NCBI GenBank assembly: GCA_932521035.1
Contig: OW051496.1
Span: 9,734,001-9,798,000, forward strand
Direction: 5' to 3'
From: Oscheius dolichura
Lineage: Eukaryota > Nematoda > Chromadorea > Rhabditida > Rhabditidae
DNA length: 64,000 bases
Shown: one piece after another, positions 33,195 through 42,990 of the stretch
How the letters are laid out: each line of letters begins with the position of its first letter
Position numbering within the stretch: the stretch's first letter is position 1
The notes under the pieces: model-generated
Database searches by the model: none
Told to the model about the DNA's origin: nothing
The model's input: only the letters and a program-made list of their open reading frames with translations
Made by a program: the position numbers and the translations under genes

Positions 33195-34994
33195 ATGTTC
33201 AAACTCCTAGCTGTAGTCCTCGTGGTAGGAGTTCAACCCGTTCCCTTTGGGGAAAGAGATCGAGATCGCTACAATACTCGAGATTATGCCATTGATGATC
33301 AGCCATACATTCCGAGAACAAGTGAGTCGCTTTTTGGAAATTAGAAGGGAGAAATCGACAAATCCAGCTATAGTTCTTTTCCAAAAAATAAGGTTACCGT
33401 AACGGGTCACAAACCCTTCCGCGCAAGACCTTTTGGCCAAAAGTGATCGGGATTTTCGATTTCTCTCGATTTTTCTTCGCTGCCTGGACAAAATGTCCCC
33501 AAGCGACAAATGTAGCCGGCAGTTCTATTTTTTGAAAAATCCAATCAAACCCGCAAAAACAGCTTTTCACATTTTCTGCTTGCGGTAACCCCTTATTTTA
33601 GCCTCTGGGCCCCGTAACGAAGAGATAAATCCATTTTAAACCGTAGAATCGTTAGAAATAGGCGATATGCCCCCAAAATCTTTGAAAAGGCTCGGCCCTC
33701 GATAGTCCGACCCTCTGCACCCGTAAAGTCTCGGCCGGAGGATCATCCTTATTCAAAACTGTGACGCCTTTATACCTTTGTATTGCCGAGACTATACGGG
33801 TGCAGGGGATTGGGACTATCGAGGACCGGGCCTTTGTAAATCCCGAAAATCAGCGGGTTTTTGAAAACCTTTTTTTTTATTTTCTCCAAAAAGTAGCCCA
33901 TTTTGTCTGAATGTCTTCCTTGTCACCAGATGGTCAGTTTTCGCCAGAGAGACATCATATCGTTAGAGTCAAATAGACCAGATGTTCCTAATGGGAGTGA
34001 AATGTCACCTCCCCCTGGCGAAAGGTGACACCTCCCCGTTATCCTTACGCAAAAGTAACAAGTCCAAGTGTGGTACAACTTTTCCGTTGAGAAGGAAATA
34101 ATGTGAAATGTATAATATTACAGTAACCCACACCTTCCCAAATGTCACACAATGCCGCGAGTTGTGTGAAGTTCCCTGCTCCAGTACCAACGTCTACATG
34201 GGAAGCCAAGTCATTGAAATGTTCAACTGCGCCAGGATGAAGCCCCCAAAGGTTGGAAATTCTGATATAGCGAGACAAATTCCCGGTTTTAGACGACAAT
34301 GCTCGGCTCGATCAAGGGCAACTCCTTCTACATGACGTTGGTCGTCTTGGGTTGCATAACCATAGGAGTGGTGGCTCTGTTGACCCTCTGCTTCTGTTGT
34401 AGCTACTGCTGCCGGCCAGGGGTATCCAGCCGCGGGAGCAGTAAAGACGCCCTAACACAAGAGGACGGAGAGTTCAGGTTAGTACCATTTTTTTTGGTTA
34501 TTTTGGAATTTTTATTTATTTTTGGTCATTGGAGCAATAATTACAAGTTTGAGAACATAAGAATAACGAAAAAACAAAGGAACACTGTATCGTTCTTTTC
34601 CAAAAACTAGGGGTACCGTAACGGGTCACAAAACATTCCGCGCGGGACCTTTTGACCAAAAGTGATCGGGATTTTCGATTTCTCTCCATTTTTCTTCGCC
34701 GCTTGGCCAAAAGGTCTCGAAGAGACAAATGTACGGTAACCCTTTTTTTGGAAAAAGACCATAACATTATGGAATAGGGCGAGCTTACCAGTAGAGACAA
34801 ATGTACGGCCGAAAATTCATTTTTCCGGTATTTTACTGCAATTTTGTGGTTACTAGATTAAAAAAATAATATATTAGCCTAACCTCTAGATTAAACCGTA
34901 ATTTTTCAGGGAATACCTGAACGAGACAGACATCGGTCCAGTTCGAAAGGAGCGAGAATTCTCACGACGAGCCCGAACGGCTCAAGTAGTCTAG
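33195..34994 (+). CDS. Small secreted-ectodomain type I membrane protein, Cys-rich
   Basis: Four exons (33195-33321, 34124-34251, 34293-34477, 34910-34994) join in frame to 174 aa. A short signal peptide (MFKLLAVVLVVGVQ) leads into a charged segment (GERDRDRYNTRDYAIDD), then a compact ectodomain with four Cys (TFPNVTQCRELCEVPCSS and FNCARM; NVT is a possible N-glycosylation site). A transmembrane helix (MTLVVLGCITIGVVALLTLC) is followed by a juxtamembrane Cys cluster (CFCCSYCC) that may be palmitoylated. The tail is charged and ends RRARTAQVV. Introns 1 and 3 are long because they hold P2 and P1 elements; intron 2 is 41 nt. No family recognised. The layout parallels the small membrane genes at 16.8-19.0 kb. 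Confidence 0.68.
33372..33532. repeat. P2 inverted-repeat element in intron 1 of the membrane-protein gene
   Basis: TTCCAAAAAATAAGGTTACC ... TCTCGATTTTTCTTCGCTG ... AAATGTAGCCGGCAGTTCTA. The right end is diverged. Confidence 0.75.
33689..33832. repeat. P1 palindromic element in the same intron
   Basis: GGCTCGGCCCTCGATAGTCC with the inverted GGACTATCGAGGACCGGGCC. The loop is shorter than in other copies. Confidence 0.85.
34591..34762. repeat. P2 inverted-repeat element in intron 3 of the membrane-protein gene
   Basis: TTCTTTTCCAAAAACTAGGG and CCTTTTTTTGGAAAAAGACC are its inverted ends; internal CGCCGCTTGGCCAAAAGGTC. Confidence 0.85.
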
Positions 34995-35958
34995 CCGGCG
35001 CTTTCTCGCCTCCCTTTCCCCCCTTTAAACAGTGTGTATATTCTAAATTTATCATCAAAGTCTACGGGTTTCTTTCTTATTTTCCCTGCTCCCTATCGCT
35101 CCCGTTACCTCCCTGTCTCTCTCTATGAAAATGGCTAATTTTCACCCCTCCTTCCTCTCATACCCAGAACGTTTCAACCAAATCATTTGCAATCATTTTA
35201 CGGAGTTTTTCCCCCTTCTCATCATTTTTTGAATAACAGATTATTGAAAGAAGATTATTAATATTGTATATCATGCGTTTTTTCCCGCCATATTGGTTTT
35301 TCACGTATTTTTCTGTTTCATTGTAATAAACGGTTATTGCACCCGTAGAAAGTCGGCAGCTGTTTTCACTGAAAGAATCGGAAAAAGCTACAGGACCTTT
35401 TTTGGTCGAGATAATTGCATATTTCCTCCAAAAATGGCATCTGCCCCTTATGCAACCCTTCACCGATGCGTGTATCATTCGCGTGTCTTCTCTCTGATGT
35501 TATTGTTCCACATATAATTAGTCCATCCGAGCGTCCATCTTCCCTGTCCAACAAATGGCTGTATTGTTCTCGTCCCTCGGCTGACAGCCTTGTCTCCCTC
35601 GGGAGATCTACCCGTTAGATAACTCGGCCGTTCTCACGCAATTTTGTTACCCGAGATAGAGATTTTACGCCCTGTCGGAGAGGACAGCGAGAACTACAAA
35701 AAACGGGAGGTTACGGTAATTTATAGAAAAAGGAACGCCTGGTTACCGTAGGAGCGACGGCCTCCGATCCCCTGCACCCAAAAAGTCTCGGCAGGCGGAT
35801 CATCTTTATTCAAAGCAGTTACAAAACTGTTAGACCTTTATACCTCTGTCTTGCCGAGATTATACGGGTGCAGGGGATCGGACAATCGAGGACCGAGACT
35901 ATTTTCCTATCAGAGAGCGGAAGAGGATGCTCTATTTGTGTATCAGGCATTTGCCAAG
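34995..35958. other. Intergenic spacer
   Basis: CT-rich after the membrane-protein stop, then AT-rich. It holds one P1 copy (35758-35899). No exon seen. Confidence 0.45.
35758..35899. repeat. P1 palindromic element
   Basis: CACCCAAAAAGTCTCGGC and the inverted TTGCCGAGATTATACGGGTG; right outer arm CGAGGACCGAG. Confidence 0.8.
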
Positions 35959-36534
35959 ATGGCAGCCTTTCCTACTACCGACCTTCCTCTCCATCTTCTG
36001 GAACGATTCATTACAAAGGTTTCATTTTTTTTGTATACTTTTAATATAGAATAATTCCAGGTGGAATGGAAGAGTTATTTCCGCCTCCAACAGACATGCC
36101 GAGAGAAGAAGGAACTGGCTCAAACCAATCGGAATATAAATGTCTCTATCGACAAGAAGTGTACACTGAATTGGGAATACAATGAAAACGGCAGCCTTCA
36201 CCCCCAGTGGCTGCTCGATGAGACACTCATACCCAGTCCTGAATGTTTCTACGGCCTTCGATTTGGCAAGCTCTCTCCAGGTTAGTTAACTATACAAAAC
36301 TTAATTCAATTGCCTATATAATCTTTAGAAATCCAAGAAGAGCCCGCACTGTTCTGTGAGACTATCAAGAAATACCGTATTACAACCAAATCACTACATT
36401 TGATTTCTGATAAGGAAATATTTAACAAAGAACAATGCGTGTCGTTGTTCAACCTGTTAAAACCCACCTGGATCAGTATAAAGTGCGAAAAAACCGATCG
36501 ATTTGAAGCAATGGCCCACTCCGAGAAGCAGTAA
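35959..36534 (+). CDS. F-box protein, paralogue 1 (truncated model)
   Basis: Exons 35959-36018, 36061-36280 and 36329-36534 give a 161-aa product ending at TAA. It opens with an F-box-like motif, LPLHLLERFITKVEWKSYF, and RLQQTCREKKEL, which would bind the Skp1 adaptor of an SCF ubiquitin ligase. The rest matches the two paralogues at 40.5 and 55.1 kb exon for exon: KKYRIT, FNKEQCVSLFNLLKP, DRFEAM. In the paralogues the third exon ends at a phase-0 donor GTAAGT. Here the equivalent point reads AAGCA|GTAAAT in phase 2, so splicing to the next exon (36860) would hit a stop within two codons. The following intron contains a P2 element. Either the gene now ends here or it is a frame-broken pseudogene. 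Confidence 0.7.
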
Positions 36535-36647
36535 ATTTCCCTATTTTTTCCAAAACAAAAACCAATCATTTTGGGATTTCTTTAGGAAATTTTTTGTCGA
36601 CTGCCCAATTGGTCCTGAAACATTTAAAAACAGGGAATATTGTCTTT

Positions 36648-36808
36648 TTTTTCCGAAAAATAGGGGCGCCGTAACGGGAAGCAAAACATTCCGCATGGGA
36701 CCTTTTGACCAAAAGTGATCCGGATTTTCGATTTCCAGTCGATTTTTCTTCGCCGTTTGGCCAAAAGGTCCCGAAGAGACAAATGTACAGAACCCCTCTC
36801 GAAAAAGA
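36648..36808. repeat. P2 inverted-repeat element between F-box exons
   Basis: TTTTTTTTCCGAAAAATAGG ... TCGATTTTTCTTCGCCG ... AATGTACAGAACCCC. Sits exactly where the F-box frame is broken. Confidence 0.8.
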
Positions 36809-36859
36809 CGATATCAACCATGGATACCCACTGTAGAATCCAGAAAAACACTATTGCAG

Positions 36860-37297
36860 GACATAAATCTTATTGTTGGCGTTATGTATGCACTATCTGC
36901 CACACTGTACCGTATGAGATTTAAAAGAGTAAACGAGCTTGTGACCCGTGATCCGGACATGCGGTACTCTTCGAAAGAGATGACAGACCTCGTCGTTTCG
37001 GTTCTACAAGTAAGGAAATGCCGATTTGGACCTCTTTCTTTATTTAAGGGACTTTGCTGTGCTTCCCTGACAAAACTTGATTATTTAATGTTCCATGCAG
37101 CGTCGGAAACATTTCCTCCTCTCATGGAACTGCTCGACAGATTGCGGGACTTTGACGAAGTGGACAAGACGTTCAAAGAGGTCGAGGAGTTCGCTTTCAA
37201 CTTGTGCACGCTTGGTCGTAATGGATTTTTAGTAGTTTCAATTTGCCCAAAGATAAACTCGATTTCCATCACATATTTTCAGGATATTTATGACTGA
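36860..37297 (+). pseudogene. Distal exons of F-box paralogue 1, detached from the frame
   Basis: Two coding segments, 36860-37009 and 37049-37297, correspond in position and character to the last exons of the other two F-box paralogues (helical, Leu-rich, for example EMTDLVVSVLQ, and LMELLDRLRDF). They are open to the TGA at 37297 and separated by a 39-nt in-frame intron. They lack a start codon in a good context and cannot be joined in frame to the proximal exons, although an ATG at 36854 opens the same frame. Best read as the orphaned 3' part of the gene. Confidence 0.5.
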
Positions 37298-37421
37298 ATG
37301 GAGTGTTAACTAATATATTTGTTAACTAATCTATTTGGGAAATTACTCGATAAGAATAAATGGAAGTTTTTAAAATTACAATTTAACATGATTGGGAAAC
37401 GACAGGAGAATCTAATTAAAA

Positions 37422-37570
37422 GGCTCGGTCCTTGAAATTCCTATGCTCTGCACCCGTAAAGTCTCGGCAAGAAGAAGGTATAAAGGCGTCACAGTTTTGT
37501 AACAGTTTTGAAAAACGATCCACCTGCCGAGACTTTACGGGTGCAGGGGATTGATATCGAGGACCGAGCC
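37422..37570. repeat. P1 palindromic element
   Basis: GGCTCGGTCCTTGAAATTCC, CACCCGTAAAGTCTCGGC and the inverted CCGAGACTTTACGGGTGCAG, ending GGACCGAGCC. Last P1 copy in the window; it sits just downstream of the minus-strand orphan gene. Confidence 0.85.
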
Positions 37571-37590
37571 TTTTTCGCTCTGTAATCCAT

Positions 37591-39753
37591 CTAGTATTCA
37601 ATTAAAGGCCTTTGAGATTGAACGGATGGAGCCCTCCATCTTCTATAGAGAATAGCGCTTCCTCTACTTAGACGGATCGTCGACCTTCTTCCCGAACTCT
37701 TGCAATTTAGGCTGTGGAAGTAATTCCTAAACAATTTGGCTGCTGTTGTCACCAGTCTCCAAAATCTCTTCAGAATATTAGGTCTCTTCGCTTTCAATCT
37801 TAAATAAGTGACGTTATGAATCAAATCAGAATACGCGTACTTTCTCTTATTGTCTCTTTCTATTTTCCTTTCCCTTTTACTTTCCCTGTTCTCCGCTTCT
37901 TTAGCATTGTAGAGGACCAGTTGCTTGTTCTTATCTGAATGAAAAGTTGTCAATTTTTGTGGTATAGTTCTTTTTCCAAAAAATAGGGTTACCGTAACGG
38001 GTGGTAAAGCATTCCGCGCGGAACCTTTTGACCAAAAGTGATCGGGATTTTCGATTTCTCTCGATTTTTCTTCGCCGTTTAGCCAAAAGGTCTCGAAGAG
38101 ACAAATGTACCGTATTCCTATTTTTAGAAAACGGCTATTTCTCAATTTTTGGGCATGGACTTACCGTTGTTATCAGGATCATCATCTATTTCTAACCGCT
38201 GTTGAAGCCTGTAATCTCCATTTCAATATTAATAAATTTGTTCGCCTTACATATTATTCATCAACACTATGGCCACCTCCAGTGCTACTTCCTCTTTGCT
38301 CAGCCTTGATAGCCATTTAAGACCCTTGACTTTAACGGGAGAAGATCCACCCAGAAGTAATTTCTTCAGCCGAATGGATTTCTGCTTGGAAAACGAGCCA
38401 AAATCCATGGAAATTGTAGTGGTCAGCTGAATTTTGGTCTATTTTTTGACTATTAGGAAGGTAAGCTAACCTCATCCCTGAAGCTTTGATATTTCTGCTT
38501 ATTTTCATCAGATAGGCAACTCAATATCAGTTGGTCTTTCTTCTTCGCCGAATAATTGCGAGTTTTAATGGTCGAATAGACAAAGTGGACGATTTCGTCT
38601 GTTTCTCCTTCCAGAAAATCGAAACATCTCTAAAATGGATTTCTATTCTATTTCCTCGAAGTGTAACAACTTGTACTGGAGTATTTAATTCTCTTTGCTC
38701 CTCTTCTTCTCGTTCACCGTTCCCTTCAGGTAGTTCTTCCGTATTTATAGCATCAGCACTTTTCTTATCGTTGATGACTGTCGTCTCACTGTCGTCCTCG
38801 TCTACCGATGACGTGACAGAAATCTAAACATTGCTCAGATAATAAGGCCGAAAGGGAAATACTACTCAACTGGGTGGCAAGACTTGCCAATCCAGTGCCC
38901 AAATTAAATATAAACCAATCTTGTTCCTGGCACACATGGGCATTTTCGAGCGCGCCCGTGTTTGGGCGTAGACGGGAGTGTCGCGCGTTTGTATCTGTAT
39001 CTCGGTCATTTCCTGGTCGATTTCAAAAATTCAAAGAGCTTCTTGAAGAGCACATCAAGACGATTCTAACGAACCTAGTCGCCGCTCAAACGGACCAACA
39101 GAAACACCTGTAGCCCGATAGTTACGTAACCCGGGCGCCCCCAAAATCGGGATGCTAATTGATCTCGAAAGGCAGCATTTTTCTATTGATACTAGGCGGT
39201 ATACTTTGGTTAGAATACGGTAGAATATCGAGAAAGGCTTACCTCAATTTTATTGTATTTCAAATAATTTTCATAGGCCTCCAATGCGGCAGGAAGGTCA
39301 GCAGCGGTGATGAGATCTCTAACAGAGGCGAAATCTTTCTTTACAATGAATTGGTCGACAATTTTGTGCTGGCTTTTTGGAAGGAATTTCTTGAAATCAG
39401 AACACTAAAAATTTGCTTGTAATTCGGTGGAATGAGGACTAACCTCTTCTTCCAGCAGTCGGCGACATATTTCCAGTTGCTCTGCAGTAAGATGAGCTTC
39501 CAAGCCTTTGAGTCTCCTGGCAATTGGAACACGGTCAATATCCATACACCAGAAACGAACGTTGACTTGTTGGCCAGATGGAAGAGAATTCACAAATTCC
39601 GTCAGAGTAGTTATCTATAAGCATTTCGCCATTATTCTTCTCAATCATCCCTACATTTTCCATGGAAAGAACAGTTCTCCCGCCATTTTCTTCCTCAACC
39701 ATGGGAGTTCCTTGATCTAGGCAAATCTGTGGTTCCTCCTTGATGGAAGACAT
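37591..39753 (-). CDS. Orphan 435-aa protein, eight exons
   Basis: Minus-strand exons 39753-39655, 39614-39444, 39404-39243, 38823-38671, 38629-38471, 38426-38251, 38208-38165 and 37934-37591 join without a frame break; most introns are 39-44 nt. The start (MSSIKEEPQICLDQG) is acidic. Residues about 34-144 look folded and helical (VRFWCMDIDRVPIARRL, AALEAYENYLKYNKIE), then comes an acidic linker (SSVDEDDSETT, GEREEEEQRE). A second helical part has DEIVHFVYSTIKTRN, SCLSDENKQKYQ and KEEVALEVAIVLMNNM. The C terminus is very basic (RESKRERKIERDNKRKY, KAKRPNILKRFWRL). The acid/base layout suggests a nuclear or nucleic-acid-associated protein, but I recognise no domain. Intron 3 holds half a P3 palindrome and intron 7 a P2 element. 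The exon 4 donor has two in-frame choices six bases apart. Confidence 0.75.
37968..38132. repeat. P2 inverted-repeat element in intron 7 of the orphan gene
   Basis: TTTTTCCAAAAAATAGGGTTACC ... TCGATTTTTCTTCGCCG ... AATGTACCGTATTCCTATT. Intact. Confidence 0.85.
38935..39150. repeat. P3 half-palindrome in intron 3 of the orphan gene
   Basis: Left arm only: GCGCGCCCGTGTTTGGGCG, TATCTCGGTCATTTCCTGG, AGCACATCAAGACGATTC, then GTTACGTAAC near 39125 and a stub of the right arm. Confidence 0.75.
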
Positions 39754-39897
39754 CCTGAAAAGCCTTTATGTTCATATGGCGACCTCCAAAAGGTTAGAAG
39801 ACTTTTATTTAAAGCATTTGATGAAGAACTGCAAGTAATAAGAGCGGTATAGCCCAAAGGAAGAGGAGGACTGGGAGGGGCGGGCCCAGGGAACCCA

Positions 39898-40353
39898 ATG
39901 ACTCAACCCGCCGCCGGCTCTCCCTCGGTGAGAAAACTAGATGAAAACAAGATGTTTTCTCACCTTTTCACGGGAACGAACAGATTGGGCATTAGGATAC
40001 AGACGGGTAAATTCAAAAAAAAATCAATGACTACGTGTGGGGGGGGGGGGTATAACCCTTACAAAAGTGTAATCAGTTTTTGATAGGGGGTGAATGGTGC
40101 AGATTAAATTCATCCTCAACGGGTTGTTTACCAATTGTGTGCAGATCTGGATGTTCTGTACAAGAAGAGGAATCTCCTGATTTCACAACACTGATGGTAA
40201 CGGCGAGGAAAGCAATAACATTACGAGAGTGCAGGGTACCACCTGCCCTTGATGTTTTGGGCATGTGGACATTGCTGTAGCCGGTGGAATAATGGCTATG
40301 GGATTTGTTGGCGGACTTGTTGGAATGGTAGCTGAACGTGTTGGACTCCTCTA
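39898..40353 (+). other. Possible small membrane-protein gene, unresolved
   Basis: A terminal segment 40280-40353 after acceptor GCTGTAG reads GGIMAMGFVGGLVGMVAERV, a Gly-rich membrane-helix-like stretch ending in TAA, with AATAAA at about 40368. Upstream pieces (ATG at 39898; EEESPDFTTLM before a GTAACGG donor near 40196) look coding, but I cannot connect them in phase. Confidence 0.28.
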
Positions 40354-40529
40354 ATGATTATTTAAAAAAAATAAAGATGAAGAGAAATATTGTTTAACTG
40401 GGTCAATGAAAGAAAGATCTTCTGGACTTGGGCAGGAGAATAACATGGCCCATACTTCTTGACACTGTTTGCCTTGCAGCTGTCTTATCAGAGGAGGGGG
40501 ATTCGTGAATCATTCAGTTCTCCCGCTGG

Positions 40530-42069
40530 ATGACAGGCCTTCCCTTTATCGACATTCCTCCCATTAATTTGGAAAAAATCATTAGAAAGGTTCGTCATTG
40601 AGAAAATATCACAAAAATGATTTTCAGCTTCAATGGAAGAGTTACTTCCGTCTGCAACAGACATGCCGAGAAATGAACGAATTCATTCGAACTAACAATA
40701 ATATTAAAGGAATTTATTTGGATACTACTACTTGGCAAGCACCGGGAATAGATCACCAGTTGTGTTGTTGTAGTTTCGTTAGGAAAACCCTCGGCATTGA
40801 TACCGTATGCGGAATTCGATTCCATTGTATTTATATCAAAACAGGTGTGTATTTCTTTCTTTTTTTGGTTCTCTCGACCGGTATTTAGCAAACAATAAGG
40901 AATTTGACAAATTCTGTGAGCAGATGAAGACGTACCGTATTACATGTATAGAACTGCCCGTCAGTATGAACAGTATAGGATCAGACAGGCTTGAAGCACT
41001 TTTTGAAGCAAAAGAATTGGTAAGTTTCTTTTGTCATCCATTTCTAAAACAATAGGGGTACGGGGGACTTGCCTCTTTGGGAGCTTTCGGTCAAACCGCG
41101 AAAAAAAATCTAGAGAAATCGAAAATCCCGATCACTTTTGCTCAAAAGGTCCCGCACGGAAGGTTTTGCGACCCGTTACGGTACCCCTAGTTTTTGGGAA
41201 AGAAGTATATTTAAAGGCTAACATCTTAAAGGAACTGTCTGGGACCTTCTCCGAGTGTCCCCGAAAGCGTCGGCGCGCATTTGAAATTTGAATTCGTCTA
41301 CCGTTTTAGCTTGTTTTTTCATTTTCTTTTGGCTAATTTTATGTTATTTTTTGTAAATAAATGGCAAAACATCAACAAATTATTAGAAAAATGGCTAAAA
41401 CGGTAGTCGAATTCAAATTTCAAATGCGCGCCGACGCTTATGGGGGCACTCGGGGAAGGTCCCTGACGGTTCCTTTAAGGAAGATGCCTCTGTTAGATTC
41501 GAGTCTTCACTGGGGAAGACCTGCCATCTGTTGACGACACTCCTCCCCAACGTTCATAGTATAACCTGTGAATGGGAGAGCATGTTAATTGGAGAAAAGC
41601 TGTATAATTATATCAATGAAGTTTTGAAGGTATTAAAAACAAGTAGCGAAAGCCTATCCCTTTTCAGTTTCTCAACTCACAGCCGCTGTCTCATCTCCGT
41701 AGACTACACTTCCTCGTTGACAATAAAGTTGAAGGAATAGACAAAAGTGTGATGGCAAAGGAATTAATGGAAAGCATTGGAGAACACTTCAATGTATCAG
41801 TGGAGCCGTCTACGATTGGGTTGACTATAACCTGCCTACTTGGCCACGACCTGCACAATCAGCATTACACGGGAGGAATGGCTACCAGAGAATCCTTGGC
41901 GTTACCCCTAGCAGCACGCTGTTCACACTTACATAATAAACAAAAAATAAACTGTCTATTATTTTGGTTTTTTAACTTTGAAATTGCCAAGATCCCCGTA
42001 GAGATAATCCCCTTGTATGGTTGCCATATCTACTCCTCATTTCAATCCTACGAACCACCACTTTCTTGA
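40530..42069 (+). CDS. F-box protein, paralogue 2
   Basis: Five exons (40530-40589, 40628-40844, 40889-41019, 41480-41629, 41668-42069) give an unbroken 319-aa product. It starts MTGLPFIDIPPINLEKIIRK and WKSYFRLQQTCREMNEF, the F-box signature shared with paralogues 1 and 3. Exon 3 is about 20 codons shorter than in the others: the LSKEQC-LFNLLKP segment is missing. Exons 4 and 5 encode the helical substrate-side domain (YNYINEVLKFLNSQPLSHL). Intron 3 holds two nested inverted repeats: a P2 element (41040-41203) and the P4 inverted repeat (41228-41480) whose right end abuts the exon 4 acceptor. AATAAA lies about 25 nt past the stop. Expected role: substrate receptor of an SCF-type ubiquitin ligase. 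Confidence 0.8.
41040..41203. repeat. P2 inverted-repeat element in F-box paralogue 2
   Basis: Ends TCTAAAACAATAGGGGTACG and TTACGGTACCCCTAGTTTTTGGG are inverted; the core carries GAAAAAAAATCTAGAGAAATCG. Confidence 0.8.
41228..41480. repeat. P4 large inverted repeat
   Basis: Arms of about 85 bp. The left arm starts AAAGGAACTGTCTGGGACC and includes CGTCGGCGCGCATTTGAAA; the right arm includes TTTCAAATGCGCGCCGACG and ends GGTTCCTTTAAGG. By eye about 90% identity. The spacer is AT-rich (about 55 bp). The right arm supplies the splice acceptor of F-box exon 4. Confidence 0.85.
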
Positions 42070-42990
42070 GATATGGTACATTTGATTGAGACAATAAAAT
42101 TATCCGGAGCAAACCATATTTTGCTGTTTTAAAGGAATAGTCAGGGAGTTTTTCAGCTACCGTATACAGAAAAAGCGATTTTTTCATATTTCACTGTTTT
42201 CATTATATTTACCTTTGGTGTACCTATAGGGATCGTTTAAAATGTGGAAAAAATGAAAAGAAACGATAAAAATGGAGATAAATCATCTTTTTGAAAAAAC
42301 GCTCTTCCCGGGCACCGGCGTGCTGACGTCCGTAACTTGGGATGCTGACGTTGGTCGATATTTGAGCCCTTTAGACGCATTTTTCTCGATATTTTGACAT
42401 TTTTATGATTTATAAAATAGTGCATCCTGATTATAGAAATGTCAAATTCGCGAGAAAAATGCATGCCAATGTTCAATTTTTTTTGTATTGCGAATTTCGT
42501 CCGACGCGCGTCCAGATGACGGTCAGGCAACGGAGTCGCGCTGTTTACAGGTATTGAACAGTGTTTTTTGTATTTTTCTCAGTATTCCAATATTTTTATG
42601 CGAAACTAAATAGAGCGTTTTGATCAGCAAAATTAGCTTTACAAAATAAGATCAATCACAGCATAATTCATGATAGTTTCGAAAACTTGGGGTACTGTAG
42701 CAAGAACTCTTGTACTGTCCCTTTAAAGGGAACAAGCCGTTTCCGCTGTTTTCGCCCCCTCTCCGTCCATGGTCTCCAACTCTCTTTTTGCTTTTCCGGC
42801 TGTCTATGAGCAAATAAACTGCCACGTTCTGTTATCTTGAAAATAGAGAAAACGAGTAAGTACACTAAAATAAAGAGAGACGAGGTTAGACACGTTCTCA
42901 CTTCTTATCTTTCATCCGATTTGCCTTTCTCAACTTCTCCCAGCGCCACCGATCAGTTGGAATCTCGTATTTCATAAAGTACCGAAACTG
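42070..42990. other. Intergenic spacer
   Basis: AT-rich with a CG-rich island at 42300-42530. AAAGGAATAGTCAGGGAG (42131) and CCCTTTAAAGGGAACAAG (42718) echo the P4 ends. No exon seen. Confidence 0.4.

Noticed and set aside
20443-37570. Repeated hairpins considered as a CRISPR-like array
   Set aside because: The copies are dispersed, spaced irregularly by kilobases and lack spacers of constant size; the genome is eukaryotic.
38527-38680. Apparent terminal exon of the orphan gene ending IRRRRKTN
   Set aside because: A donor at 38670 and acceptor at 38630 switch to a longer frame that continues through four more exons.
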